Of a stretch of DNA of 42,057 nucleotides, positions 1 to 8,041 are shown in pieces. Within the stretch, counting starts at the first letter, position 1. Each line of letters starts with the position of its first letter. Origin of the DNA: Rhodothermia bacterium. GTDB lineage: Bacteria > Bacteroidota > Rhodothermia > Rhodothermales > UBA2364. The stretch is from positions 1 to 42,057 of the forward strand of contig JAFLBZ010000037.1 of the NCBI GenBank assembly GCA_017303715.1, in the 5' to 3' direction. A model generated the notes under the pieces. That model was not told the DNA's origin. It did no database searches and saw only the letters and a list, made by a program, of their open reading frames with translations. The translations under genes were made by a program, and so were the position numbers.

Positions 1-115
1 ATTCTATTTGCTCAAATTCACAAAGAAGCATTAGAAAATCTGTCTTATTTACACCTGTTGACGCTAAGAAGTCACGATCTGTTTTGACATTTGAATATAT
101 CGAAAAATCCTTCAT
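1..115 (-). CDS. IS5/HARBI1-like transposase, N-terminal fragment (runs off left edge)
   Basis: Thirty-eight codons are open on the minus strand from an ATG at 115 to the window edge, so only the N-terminus is visible. The start MKDFSIYSNVKTD, followed by a Thr-Gly-Val-Asn-Lys-x-x-Phe stretch, resembles the helix-turn-helix leader of DDE transposases of the IS5/IS1031 (DDE_Tnp_4, HARBI1-like) group, which typically read 'Y-S-x-V-K-x-D-R-x-F-x-x-x-T-G-L'. The catalytic DDE residues lie outside the window, so activity cannot be judged. The 28-bp tandem repeat at 173-228, upstream of the start, fits an insertion-sequence terminus. The family call rests on a short stretch and on memory of homologues; this could also be a dead fragment. 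Confidence 0.6.
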   Translation of the reverse strand, partial: MKDFSIYSNVKTDRDFLASTGVNKTDFLMLLCEFEQIE

Positions 116-172
116 CGTTTTATATAGATTAATATTGAGAGGAATACACGTTTAAACTAATGTAAACATTAT

Positions 173-228
173 ACTTATCCCAATGCAACAAGTCTATTGT
201 ACTTATCCCAATGCAACAAGTCTATTGT
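173..228. repeat. 28-bp tandem direct repeat (two perfect copies), probable IS terminus
   Basis: Two identical 28-bp units abut at 173-200 and 201-228. Read on the minus strand each contains TAGACTTGTTGCATTGGG, which looks like the terminal inverted repeat of an IS5-type element whose transposase begins at 115. A single IS end should appear once, so the doubling suggests a local duplication or two nested ends. The other end of the element is outside the window. Confidence 0.7.
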
Positions 229-300
229 ATTTTAGCAGTCTAAAAATCGTTGTTGTTATAGCGTTCTTTTAGAAAGACCATCTGAAAAAGAAGAGTAGGT

Positions 301-1023
301 TTAGACCACTTCAAAAACCGTTTGGTAATAATTGTTGACCGCAGCAATGGGTTTTAAGTTGCAATAAAAAGCCCGCTGAAAATCCCTTAGTGCGGCAAAT
401 TCGTGCGTAGGAACATTATACTCATCAAAAATCAGTACATCCCCTTTTTGCAAATGAGGGTGGAGGGTAACCAAAACAAAAAGTGTGGCGCTGTATAAGT
501 CCGCATCAAGGTGAATGATTTTGGGCTTATTTAGCGAGTTTTTTTGTAGAAAATCCGGTAGTGTTTTTTGGAATAAGCCTTGAAAAAATAAGGCCCTGTC
601 ATCTTCTAATTCTGGTGGTTTGTTGCCATTAGACATATCGCCCGCTTTGAACGGCCCCCAGTCTTCTGGCAGGCCATTAAAGGTGTCGAAGCCATAAAAT
701 CGTGTGTCGGGGTGTTTCAGATGTTTCACCCACCATGAAAAGGAACGTCCAGCGGCTACACCAAACTCTAAGTAATCCAATGCCTCGTCTTGGATGCGGT
801 TTTGGAGCAACCATTCATAAAGCCGATAACGGTTGTTGTAGTCAAATTTCCGTTGGGGAAAGTCATTAAAAGCGAGTTTCCGGTTCTGGGCAATCCATGC
901 GGAGAGCTGTGAGATGGCCGCTGTCCACTCTAATAGGTACGCAAATATTCCGGTGATGCGGTGGAGTTTCCATGTAAAAAAAAGCCGTTTTACAAGGCGC
1001 GGGAGGTTGCGTTTAAAAGACAT
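301..1023 (-). CDS. TylF/MycF-like SAM-dependent O-methyltransferase
   Basis: A 240-residue class I methyltransferase fold. Motif I is LEFGVAAGRSF (about residues 85-95), followed by YGFDTFNGLPEDW (about 110-122), HLDADLYSAT (171-180) and a strand GDVLIFDEY (194-202). In the TylF/macrocin O-methyltransferase family the acidic residues equivalent to D173, D175 and D200 bind the metal and substrate hydroxyl; that is family knowledge, and here they are simply present. The N-terminal 60 residues are basic and aromatic and could be an amphipathic or membrane-associated helix. The ATG lies one base after the ung stop, so it is probably the last gene of the 5348-301 run. The acceptor substrate (sugar, glycan or small molecule) cannot be inferred. 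Confidence 0.8.
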   Translation of the reverse strand: MSFKRNLPRLVKRLFFTWKLHRITGIFAYLLEWTAAISQLSAWIAQNRKLAFNDFPQRKFDYNNRYRLYEWLLQNRIQDEALDYLEFGVAAGRSFSWWVKHLKHPDTRFYGFDTFNGLPEDWGPFKAGDMSNGNKPPELEDDRALFFQGLFQKTLPDFLQKNSLNKPKIIHLDADLYSATLFVLVTLHPHLQKGDVLIFDEYNVPTHEFAALRDFQRAFYCNLKPIAAVNNYYQTVFEVV

Positions 1024-1024
1024 A

Positions 1025-1705
1025 TTAGGGAGCGATTCGCCAGTCTATGGCGGTATGGCCATGTTCTTGTAAATACTTGTTTGCTTTAGAGAAGTGCGCA
1101 CACCCGCTAAAGGCATTTCCAGCCAATGGGGAGGGGTGTGCGGCCTCTAAAATGAGGTGTTTTTCAGGATGAATCAGGTTTTTTTTCTGTTTGGCAAAAT
1201 TCCCCCAGAGCATAAAAACCACGTTGTTTCTTTTGTCGGACAGGGTGTGGATAACGGCATTGGTGAAGTCTTGCCATCCGATGGCTGCATGTGAACCCGC
1301 TGCCCCTTTTTCCACCGAAAGCATGGCATTGAGCAAAAAAACACCTTGTTCGGCCCAAGTAGAGAGGTCGCCATGCGACGGGATCGTAAATCCGGAAATA
1401 TCGCGGTAAAGTTCCTTGTAGATGTTCACCAAAGAGGGCGGGGTTCTGACACCTTTGGGAACGGAGAACGAAAGCCCCATCGCTTGTCCGGGCTGGTGGT
1501 AGGGGTCTTGACCGAGGATGACCACCTTTACTGCCTCAAAAGGCACTTTATCAAAGGCATTGAACATCAGGGAGCCGGGCGGATAAAGGGTTTTGCCGGC
1601 GGCTTTGGCTTCGTGAAGGACTTTGCGGATGTTTTGGAAATAGGGTTTTTCAAACTCCGATGCCAAAACTGCTTTCCAAGAGGATGCAATTTTTACGTCT
1701 GCCAT
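1025..1705 (-). CDS. ung: Uracil-DNA glycosylase, family 1
   Basis: This 226-residue protein removes uracil from DNA as the first step of base-excision repair. It shows the family-1 signatures: the water-activating motif GQDPYH (residues 65-70, catalytic D67), the uracil-binding stretch around LLNAMLSVEKG (124-134), and the HPSPLAG loop with H190. Length matches the usual 220-230 residues. It sits between a secreted GATase1-like protein (62 bp upstream) and a methyltransferase (start one base after the ung stop), so it is probably cotranscribed although the neighbours have no evident repair role. Confidence 0.97.
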   Translation of the reverse strand: MADVKIASSWKAVLASEFEKPYFQNIRKVLHEAKAAGKTLYPPGSLMFNAFDKVPFEAVKVVILGQDPYHQPGQAMGLSFSVPKGVRTPPSLVNIYKELYRDISGFTIPSHGDLSTWAEQGVFLLNAMLSVEKGAAGSHAAIGWQDFTNAVIHTLSDKRNNVVFMLWGNFAKQKKNLIHPEKHLILEAAHPSPLAGNAFSGCAHFSKANKYLQEHGHTAIDWRIAP

Positions 1706-1767
1706 ACCGTTTTTTTGGCCATAAGGTACGTCTTCAAGGAAATAAAACCATACCCAGACGGTGAAAA

Positions 1768-3036
1768 TCAGGTTTTATGCGGTTTTTTCTTGGCTGCCGG
1801 AAAGAGGACATTGTTCAAAATGAGGCGGTATCCGGGAGAACTTTTGTGCAGGGCTAAGTCGGTGGGCGGATCCCCCACATAGTGCCGATAATCTTCTGGA
1901 TCGTGGCCGCCATAGAACGTAAAAAACCCTTTTCCAACGGGGCCATAAAGATAGCGCACGGTTTCGCGTCCGGGTGATTCGCCAAGAATGGTGACGGTCG
2001 GTTTTATTTTTTCCTTTCGATACTGTGTTGCTTGTCCCATAAATCCACGCAAGGTGGCCACATGGTTCTGGGTTAACATTGTTGGGACGGGATCCCATTT
2101 GGCGCTAAACTCAAAAAGCGTAAAGAAATCGGTAGAAGGGTCTTGTAAATGGGGCGGCGGCATGACGTCTATATCGGAATGTTCGTACTCCATTGGATTC
2201 ATGCTTACTTGGAAGTTCTGGAAAGCCATGGTCACATCAAAATCCAACTCGTTTTGTGCATTGGGCGAGAGGGCATCGCCATCAAAAACGGCGGCGGCGA
2301 TATCGGTTTTATGTGCAGCAAGGGCGATATCGAAGGTGTCGGATCCTGAACACATGGCAAACATAAAGCCGCCATTTAGGACATATTGCCGGATGGTTTG
2401 CGCTACGGCAAGTTTAAGTTGGCTCACTTTCCGGAAGCCCAAATTGCGGGCCTCAGCCTCGGCGGTGCGTTGTTGTTCGATGTACCAAGGGGCATTTCGG
2501 TACTGCGCATAAAATTTGCCGTATTGCCCGGTAAAGTCTTCGTGGTGGAGGTGTAGCCAATCGTAGTTTTGTAGTTCTCCCGATACGATTTCTTTGTCAT
2601 AAATCTGGGTATAGGGTACTTCTGCATATGTTAGCGCCATCAAAACGGCATCGTCCCAAGGCAATACTTGTTTCGGTGCATAAACGGCAATTCTGGGTTG
2701 TTTTTCCAATTTCACCACATCCATATTGTTAGAAGGACTTTGTACCTCATTCAGGATAGATTGCGCGGTTCCATCGCCGATGCGTTCAAACAGAATCCCT
2801 CGGATGAGCAACTCCTTTTCTACAGCGGTGTTATAAGCCGCCATAAAGGAGCCGCCTCGGTAATTAAGCAGCCAATCCACATCCATACCTTGTGCCAATG
2901 TCCAATAGACCAAACCATAAGCCTTTAGATGGTCGGTTTGGGTTTCGTCCATAGGAATTAGAATGCTTTGTGCACGGCTGTTGATGTTGCCGAAGAGTAA
3001 TAAGGCCCAAAAAAGGGAGAAAAACTTTTTTTGCAT
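1768..3036 (-). CDS. Secreted conserved protein with GATase1-like core (homologues often labelled 'asparagine synthetase B')
   Basis: Start chosen at 3036: the Met there begins a classical signal peptide (MQKKFFSLFWALLLFGNINSRAQS), whereas the longer frame overlaps the upstream gene. The mature part begins with LIPMD and contains LLNYRGGSF (about 57-64), an LHLHHEDF segment (161-168) with three histidines, and FAMCSGSDT (226-234), in which C229 sits where a nucleophile elbow of a class I glutamine-amidotransferase or DJ-1-like fold would be. As I recall, Bacteroidota homologues of about 420 residues carry the name asparagine synthetase B, but I see neither an N-terminal Ntn Cys nor a synthetase ATP-binding motif, so that label looks like misannotation. 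Function unknown; probably periplasmic. Confidence 0.75.
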   Translation of the reverse strand: MQKKFFSLFWALLLFGNINSRAQSILIPMDETQTDHLKAYGLVYWTLAQGMDVDWLLNYRGGSFMAAYNTAVEKELLIRGILFERIGDGTAQSILNEVQSPSNNMDVVKLEKQPRIAVYAPKQVLPWDDAVLMALTYAEVPYTQIYDKEIVSGELQNYDWLHLHHEDFTGQYGKFYAQYRNAPWYIEQQRTAEAEARNLGFRKVSQLKLAVAQTIRQYVLNGGFMFAMCSGSDTFDIALAAHKTDIAAAVFDGDALSPNAQNELDFDVTMAFQNFQVSMNPMEYEHSDIDVMPPPHLQDPSTDFFTLFEFSAKWDPVPTMLTQNHVATLRGFMGQATQYRKEKIKPTVTILGESPGRETVRYLYGPVGKGFFTFYGGHDPEDYRHYVGDPPTDLALHKSSPGYRLILNNVLFPAAKKKPHKT

Positions 3037-3061
3037 GGTTGTGGGGTCATTGAGAAAGGGT

Positions 3062-3472
3062 TCACAGAAACTGCTCCGAGGCGAATTGGATTTTTTGGCG
3101 GAGCGGCAAAGAAAGAATTTTCGGGTTTGTTCTTTCCGCCAATACATACAAGGCATGGGCATTTTGGTAACACCTGAATGCCATTTGGTGTTGGTTTGCC
3201 GCCTCTGCAACCTCGGCACGGGCCATAAAAACATCGCCCACTGTTTCAAGGCGTTCGGTATCAAACTGTTGGTCTTCTTGTAACCACGTTGCAAGGTTTT
3301 CGGGCACTGTTGTTAGCCATTTTTCCATGGGCAGGCTCGTCAGGGTTAGTAATGCGTCCTCCAAGGTTTGTTCGGCCTCCGATAGTTTGTTTTCCCGCGC
3401 CAGTCCCAAAGCCTGTGCAATAACACGTGCGTATTGCTCGATGAGCCGTAAAACGGTGTCGCGGGTGTACAT
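3062..3472 (-). CDS. Small all-helical protein of unknown function (TPR-like, possibly DUF6483-type)
   Basis: This 136-residue protein has no signal peptide. It opens with MYTRDTVLRLIEQYARVIAQALGLA and is predicted mostly helical, with a C-terminal helix pair (AEAANQHQMAFRCYQNAHALYVLAE) that looks like a TPR hairpin. The opening resembles DUF6483 proteins, which begin with a conserved 'D-x-x-x-R-x-I-E-x-x-x-x-x-x-A' helix; that match is from memory. It starts 19 bp after the TPR-protein stop and ends 25 bp before the start of the secreted GATase1-like gene, so it is part of the same transcription unit. A scaffold role alongside the TPR protein is possible but unproven. Confidence 0.6.
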   Translation of the reverse strand: MYTRDTVLRLIEQYARVIAQALGLARENKLSEAEQTLEDALLTLTSLPMEKWLTTVPENLATWLQEDQQFDTERLETVGDVFMARAEVAEAANQHQMAFRCYQNAHALYVLAERTNPKILSLPLRQKIQFASEQFL

Positions 3473-3491
3473 GGCATCTGGAGTTTGTTGG

Positions 3492-5348
3492 TTAGGAAGA
3501 TATTTTGTCGCCTCGGAGTTTTCGGATGCGTGCCCGGACCTCAGGGGCGAGCAACGATCCGGGATATTTCAGGAGGACATCGGCATATTGGTCAATGGCT
3601 TTTCGTTTGTCTGGTTCACTTTGCTCCAGAATTTCGGCGATGGCAAACAAGGAGCGGTCGGCCAAATAACTTTTTGCATAGTCTTTTTGGATGCTTTTAT
3701 AGGCTTCTATTGCCTCCGGAAAACGCCCCAAAGCGCTTAAAATGCCGGCGCGTGCAAACCGTGCTTCGTCCAATAAGGTGTGGTCTTTGAAGTTCGCCGT
3801 CAAGGAATCCAACTTGAGCAAGGCATCATCAAACCTCCGCTGGCGTTCAAAAAGGCGGGCCTTTGCAAAAAGGTTCATGGGGATAAACACGGAATCTTGC
3901 TCGGTATTTTCGCGGATGATGACCTTAAGCTCAATGGCGTCATTGGTAACATCGGTTGTAGTGTTTTGGTTAATCACCTCGGTGGTGGATTTTGCCATTT
4001 CAAAGTGCCCTTGATAGAACTCCATTAAGGCTTTCTGGAATTGGGCTTGCTCGGCCAATTCGCCTGTTCGTAGTGAGACATGGACTTTGTTGTAAAAGGA
4101 TTTTGCCTGCTCCAGATCGTTATTCAAAACGGAGAGTTGTCCTAATTCATATTGCGATTTCCAATAATATTCTGTCCCGAAAAACTGTTTTTCGATCCGT
4201 CGGTGTGTTTCTTCAGCTTTTCTGAGGTCAAAAAACACGGTTTGGTAAAGTTCTGCCAGTTCAAAAAGCATTTGTGGCGTTAGAGGATGAGTGGGGTAAG
4301 CATCGGCAAATTGTTGGTAGGCACGTTTTGCGGCTTCATAGTTGGGTGCGGAAATGGGCAAGCCTTCGGGCGAGAGGGCTTTTTCCATGAGTGTTTCCGC
4401 ACGTTTTCTTAGCATGGTGGCCAATGCCAGTTGTGCATTGGGGGCCATTGGTGAGGTTGCATATTGCTCCAAAATCATCTTGTAGGCTTCTTCTGCCACA
4501 TCATAAAAACCCGCATCGGCAGCCGTTTGCGCAAAGGAGAAAATATTGGCACCGTTCATGTTCTCTAAACGGTCTAAGGCCACATTTGCCTGAAGTGCTT
4601 TTTGGTAATCGCCTGCCTCCAAGTACAGCCATGCGGCCAATTCGCGATAGGTTTTATTGAGGGGTTCTAAGCGAATGGCGCGATCTACCGCCACCGTAAA
4701 GGCCGGAAGCGCTCCTTCTTGCTCGTGCATTTGCGCCAATTGTGCCTTTACAAACGAGATCATGGCCGGATTTTCTAAGATCAATGTCAAATATTCGGTA
4801 ATGGCCTTGTCAAACTTGCCCGCAAACCCATAGCCATAGGCCATTTCCATGTTGAAGAGCTTTGGTGCATTAAACTTAATCCTTGCCTTTTCTAAGAAAC
4901 CCGTTGCTTGCTCAAACAAGCGCTCGCGATACAGCGAATAAAACACCATCCGATACGTATTTTGGTCGTTTGGAGCACGTTCGATCGCTTGTTCCCAAGT
5001 ACTCATCGCCAAAAGTTCCTTGCCTTGCTTAAATAAAATGGCTGCTTTATCCGCCATAATGTTAGGGCTTGGATCCCATTCTAAACGCTGGTCAATAATG
5101 CGGAGGGCATCCTCGAACCGCTTTGAGGTGGCGTATGCTTCCCGTAGTCGGTCGTAAAAAGCGTATTCCCTTGGACTGGAAGCCAAAATGTCCTCCAAAA
5201 GTGGAATGGCTTTATCCGTCTGATTGGTGCGTAGATAGCTATCCGCCAGTTGGTATTTCTCGATATTGCCTTGTGCGTTCGTTATTTGGGCAACAAGGAC
5301 GGCGAAAAAAAGCCCCCAAAAGGGTTTTATAATGGTGCGCGTTGCCAT
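3492..5348 (-). CDS. Secreted/periplasmic tetratricopeptide-repeat protein
   Basis: Start placed at 5348 because the Met there begins a clean signal peptide (MATRTIIKPFWGLFFAVLVAQITNAQG); the frame runs 15 codons further upstream without a better start. The mature 590 residues are almost entirely degenerate TPR hairpins with alternating small and aromatic positions, for example ADSYLRTNQTDKAIPLLEDIL near the N-terminus and FERQRRFDDALLKLDSL and ALGRFPEAIEAYKSIQKDY near the C-terminus. No catalytic domain is visible. It is the first gene of the tight five-gene minus-strand run and is divergent from the caspase-like gene at 5539, with 190 bp between them. A role as a periplasmic protein-protein scaffold is inferred only from the repeats. 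Confidence 0.85.
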   Translation of the reverse strand: MATRTIIKPFWGLFFAVLVAQITNAQGNIEKYQLADSYLRTNQTDKAIPLLEDILASSPREYAFYDRLREAYATSKRFEDALRIIDQRLEWDPSPNIMADKAAILFKQGKELLAMSTWEQAIERAPNDQNTYRMVFYSLYRERLFEQATGFLEKARIKFNAPKLFNMEMAYGYGFAGKFDKAITEYLTLILENPAMISFVKAQLAQMHEQEGALPAFTVAVDRAIRLEPLNKTYRELAAWLYLEAGDYQKALQANVALDRLENMNGANIFSFAQTAADAGFYDVAEEAYKMILEQYATSPMAPNAQLALATMLRKRAETLMEKALSPEGLPISAPNYEAAKRAYQQFADAYPTHPLTPQMLFELAELYQTVFFDLRKAEETHRRIEKQFFGTEYYWKSQYELGQLSVLNNDLEQAKSFYNKVHVSLRTGELAEQAQFQKALMEFYQGHFEMAKSTTEVINQNTTTDVTNDAIELKVIIRENTEQDSVFIPMNLFAKARLFERQRRFDDALLKLDSLTANFKDHTLLDEARFARAGILSALGRFPEAIEAYKSIQKDYAKSYLADRSLFAIAEILEQSEPDKRKAIDQYADVLLKYPGSLLAPEVRARIRKLRGDKISS

Positions 5349-5538
5349 AGGACAAAAGCTGGATTTCGTTTTGGGAATACAAAAAAAGTTCATTAGATTT
5401 CAACCTGACTGTCGGACGATGTAAAAAGTTTCCGAATGAACGAAAGGAGGACTGCTTTTCGTTTATGATGAAGGTCTTCTTTGTACCGTTCAATACCTTT
5501 CATACAACCTTTTTCGCAAACATCAAACCAAATCCACC

Positions 5539-7455
5539 ATGCGTTTCCTTTTTTTATGCAGTTTTTTGTGGCTGGGCGCTGTGTCCACCACACTTGCACA
5601 AAGCGAAGAACCGGAAGAATTTCGGGGAATGCTCCAAACGGGCGATAAAAAGCTGAAAACCGGAGAATTTTATGACGAATATGTCTTACAAGTTACTGCG
5701 GGACAAACCTTGGTTCTCGATCTTTTTTCGCGGGAATTTGATCCTTATTTAATAGCTTTACCCGAAGGTGCCCAACAGCAGGACAATAACGACCACGACG
5801 GGAGCAATACAAAATCTCAAATTATTTTGTCTGTGCAAAAGTCTGGGAAACTTACCGTTCGTATCACCTCCTCACGTCCTAACCAAAAAGGGCGGTACTT
5901 GCTCACCGTTACCAACCGGAGTGAGGCATTGGCCGAGGCCACAAACCAAACGCTCTCCGGAACCCTTGCAACCTCCGATACCAAACTGACTACAGGCGAA
6001 TTTTTTGACACTTACACGGTAGAGGGGATTCCGGGGCAAAACCTGACCGTCTCGCTGAAGTCCACTGACTTTGACCCGTATCTCATCATTAAAACCCCAA
6101 GTGGCAAACAACACGAGAACGACGATGCCGGCGAAGATAAAGACCGCGCCGCGATAGACCTTAACCTGACGGAAAACGGAACCTATAAAATTTATGTGAC
6201 CGCCTATGGAAAAGGAGAAACAGGCGCATATTCCGTGCGGATTTCGACCTCAAACGATGGAACCAGTGCTGCGCAACAAGTGCAACGAGATGTTATTGTG
6301 ATGACCTTAGGGCAAACCAAACAAGGGAAATTAGAGGATGGGGACGCCACTGCGGATGATGGGGCTTACTGCGATTATTACGCTTTTGAAGGTCGGAAAG
6401 GGGATAATATCGTCCTTGAGCTATCCACAACAGCATTTGACCCTTTCCTTGAACTCATTTTGCCGGATGGAAGCGATATCACCAATGACGATTGGGAAGG
6501 GAGTAACCGTAAAAGCCGTATCGAGCTAACCTTGCCCGGAACCGGACGCTACCGCGTTACGGCTACTGCATATTCTAAAAAAGATGTGGGCGCATATAGT
6601 ATTAAGTTGCTAAGAGGCTCCAGCACACCCATTACCCGTCCAGAGCCGACGCGCCCAAATCCGCAACAACGCCCCAATACCCAACAACGTGGCGCCAATA
6701 CCAGTCCAACGGTTTATGGCCTGTTTGTAGGAATCAGCGATTATAATGGGCGGCAGTCTAATTTGCGTTATACGGCTCAGGATGCCCGAACCGCCAAAGA
6801 GGCTTTGGTTCGTGGAGCAGGGATGCCCGTAGCCAATGGCGTGGTTCTAACGGATGCGCAAGCAACAGTGGCTAATTTTAAAGCAGAATTGCGCCGCCTC
6901 GCCGCCAAGGTAACCCCACAAGACATGTTCGTCATTTTTTATTCGGGACATGGTGGACGTTATCCTCGCGAAAATTGGCAATCCAGCGACCCAGACCAGC
7001 GCGATGAGTCTATTGAATTGTATGACGCCGAAATTTTGGATGACGAAATGAGCCAGTTGTTAGACCAAGTGAAGGCAAAAACCACACTCCTCATTTTGGA
7101 TTCTTGTTTTAGTGGCGGCTTCTCGAAAGACGTCATTTCTAAACCCGGACGGATGGGCTTGTTCTCTTCGGAGGAGGACGTGACATCGGGTGTGGCCTTT
7201 AAATTCCAAGCCGGTGGCTTCTTGGCCAAGTTCTTTGCGGATGCGCTGTTGCAACCTAATGCCGATGAAGATGGCGATGGAAGCGTGTCTTCCTTCGAAC
7301 TTAGCCAGTATTTATATGAGCGTTATCGGGGAGATGTAAAGAGCAGTACAGACGATGATGACATTATCATGAGTAGCCGGAGTATGGGCTATCAAAAATT
7401 GGTGGTGGATCGGGGCAGTATTCGCCCAAACGATGTCTTGTTCAAAAAACGATGA
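5539..7455 (+). CDS. Secreted caspase-like (peptidase C14) protein with three PPC-like domains
   Basis: A signal peptide (about residues 1-20) is followed by three repeated beta domains (about 25-127, 135-240 and 250-355). Each has a 'G-x-x-x-x-G-x-x-x-D-x-Y/Y-x-x-x-G' opening and a 'FDPYL/FDPFL' strand, typical of bacterial pre-peptidase C-terminal (PPC) domains. A Pro/Gln/Arg-rich linker (360-388) leads to a p20 caspase fold starting at YGLFVGISDY. The catalytic dyad is visible: H471 in YSGHGG and C523 in DSCFSGG. An acidic loop DEDGDGSVSSFE (nt 7268-7303) looks like an EF-hand calcium site. Known orthocaspases cleave after Arg/Lys and are often calcium dependent; specificity here is unknown. 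A small secreted protein follows 30 bp downstream. Confidence 0.88.
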   Translation: MRFLFLCSFLWLGAVSTTLAQSEEPEEFRGMLQTGDKKLKTGEFYDEYVLQVTAGQTLVLDLFSREFDPYLIALPEGAQQQDNNDHDGSNTKSQIILSVQKSGKLTVRITSSRPNQKGRYLLTVTNRSEALAEATNQTLSGTLATSDTKLTTGEFFDTYTVEGIPGQNLTVSLKSTDFDPYLIIKTPSGKQHENDDAGEDKDRAAIDLNLTENGTYKIYVTAYGKGETGAYSVRISTSNDGTSAAQQVQRDVIVMTLGQTKQGKLEDGDATADDGAYCDYYAFEGRKGDNIVLELSTTAFDPFLELILPDGSDITNDDWEGSNRKSRIELTLPGTGRYRVTATAYSKKDVGAYSIKLLRGSSTPITRPEPTRPNPQQRPNTQQRGANTSPTVYGLFVGISDYNGRQSNLRYTAQDARTAKEALVRGAGMPVANGVVLTDAQATVANFKAELRRLAAKVTPQDMFVIFYSGHGGRYPRENWQSSDPDQRDESIELYDAEILDDEMSQLLDQVKAKTTLLILDSCFSGGFSKDVISKPGRMGLFSSEEDVTSGVAFKFQAGGFLAKFFADALLQPNADEDGDGSVSSFELSQYLYERYRGDVKSSTDDDDIIMSSRSMGYQKLVVDRGSIRPNDVLFKKR

Positions 7456-7485
7456 TTCACTTAAACACTTTAAAAAAATAAAGAT

Positions 7486-7935
7486 ATGAAAAAAGATTTT
7501 GCGTTTCTTTTGGTGTTTTTATTGCTGATACCCGCTATGACAACAGCGCAAAAAACCGTGGGAAGCACGGTAAATAAGGCTAAATTATTGGGGACCAGGA
7601 AGGTTTCTTTGCAATGGGTGAGCCATCAATATTTTGGAGCGGCCAAAGTAACCAACGAAAACGGAACCCTCATGATTCGTGGCGAACAACGCAGCCGAAC
7701 CACCGAGGATTATGTCACGATTAATGGTGCAGTCTTGAAAATGGTGAATGCGCGGGAATTTAAATTTAAGGGCCAAATCGTAACCAAGGTGAGCTATATC
7801 AATGGTGGCGAGCCGTGTGTACGCGATGGTGTTTATACCTTTAAAGCCACTGGAACGCGAAAATATTGGCGGCTTCAGGAAATGGAAAACTGTGAAGGGA
7901 ATAATGTCGTGGATTACGTGGACATCTATTTCTGA
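7486..7935 (+). CDS. Small secreted protein of unknown function
   Basis: A 149-residue protein with a signal peptide (MKKDFAFLLVFLLLIPAMTTAQ) and a mature domain rich in beta strands, with charged surface positions and two cysteines (in GEPCVRDG and MENCEGN) near the C-terminus that could form a disulfide. I do not recognise the family. It starts 30 bp after the caspase-like gene on the same strand and is followed by a strong terminator at 7985-8023, so the two form a two-gene unit. It could be a substrate, inhibitor or partner of the caspase-like protein; this rests only on position. Confidence 0.75.
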   Translation: MKKDFAFLLVFLLLIPAMTTAQKTVGSTVNKAKLLGTRKVSLQWVSHQYFGAAKVTNENGTLMIRGEQRSRTTEDYVTINGAVLKMVNAREFKFKGQIVTKVSYINGGEPCVRDGVYTFKATGTRKYWRLQEMENCEGNNVVDYVDIYF

Positions 7936-7984
7936 GGAAACGCCGATATATCGCCTATCGGGTTTACAACCTTGTCATAATTCA

Positions 7985-8023
7985 AAAAATGGAGACTTGT
8001 TCGCTCAACAAGTCTCCATTTTT
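7985..8023. terminator. Bidirectional intrinsic terminator (17-bp perfect stem)
   Basis: A perfect 17-bp inverted repeat (7985-8001 and 8007-8023) around a 5-nt loop begins with a run of A and ends with a run of T, so it works as a hairpin plus U-tract on both strands. It lies between the convergent genes ending at 7935 (+) and 8042 (-). Confidence 0.9.
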
Positions 8024-8041
8024 GTTTACATCTGATTTATC

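Larger units (their letters stand above)
1..228 (-). mobile_element. Partial insertion sequence (IS5-like), end at left edge
   Basis: This combines the transposase N-terminus at 1-115 with the putative terminal repeat at 173-228. The outer boundary is uncertain because the terminal sequence is present twice and no target-site duplication can be tested with one end. The stretch 229-300 between this element and the methyltransferase stop holds nothing I recognise. Confidence 0.5.

Noticed and set aside
1-87. Open frame on the plus strand from the left edge to a TGA at 85-87
   Set aside because: It is the antisense of the transposase N-terminus, which has a recognisable sequence and a start codon.
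1346-1882. 178-codon plus-strand frame over ung
   Set aside because: It lies opposite the clearly coding ung gene and shows no domain; it is a shadow frame.
3037-3294. N-terminal extension of the secreted GATase1-like gene
   Set aside because: It overlaps the 136-residue gene at 3062-3472 and would place the signal peptide in the middle of the protein.
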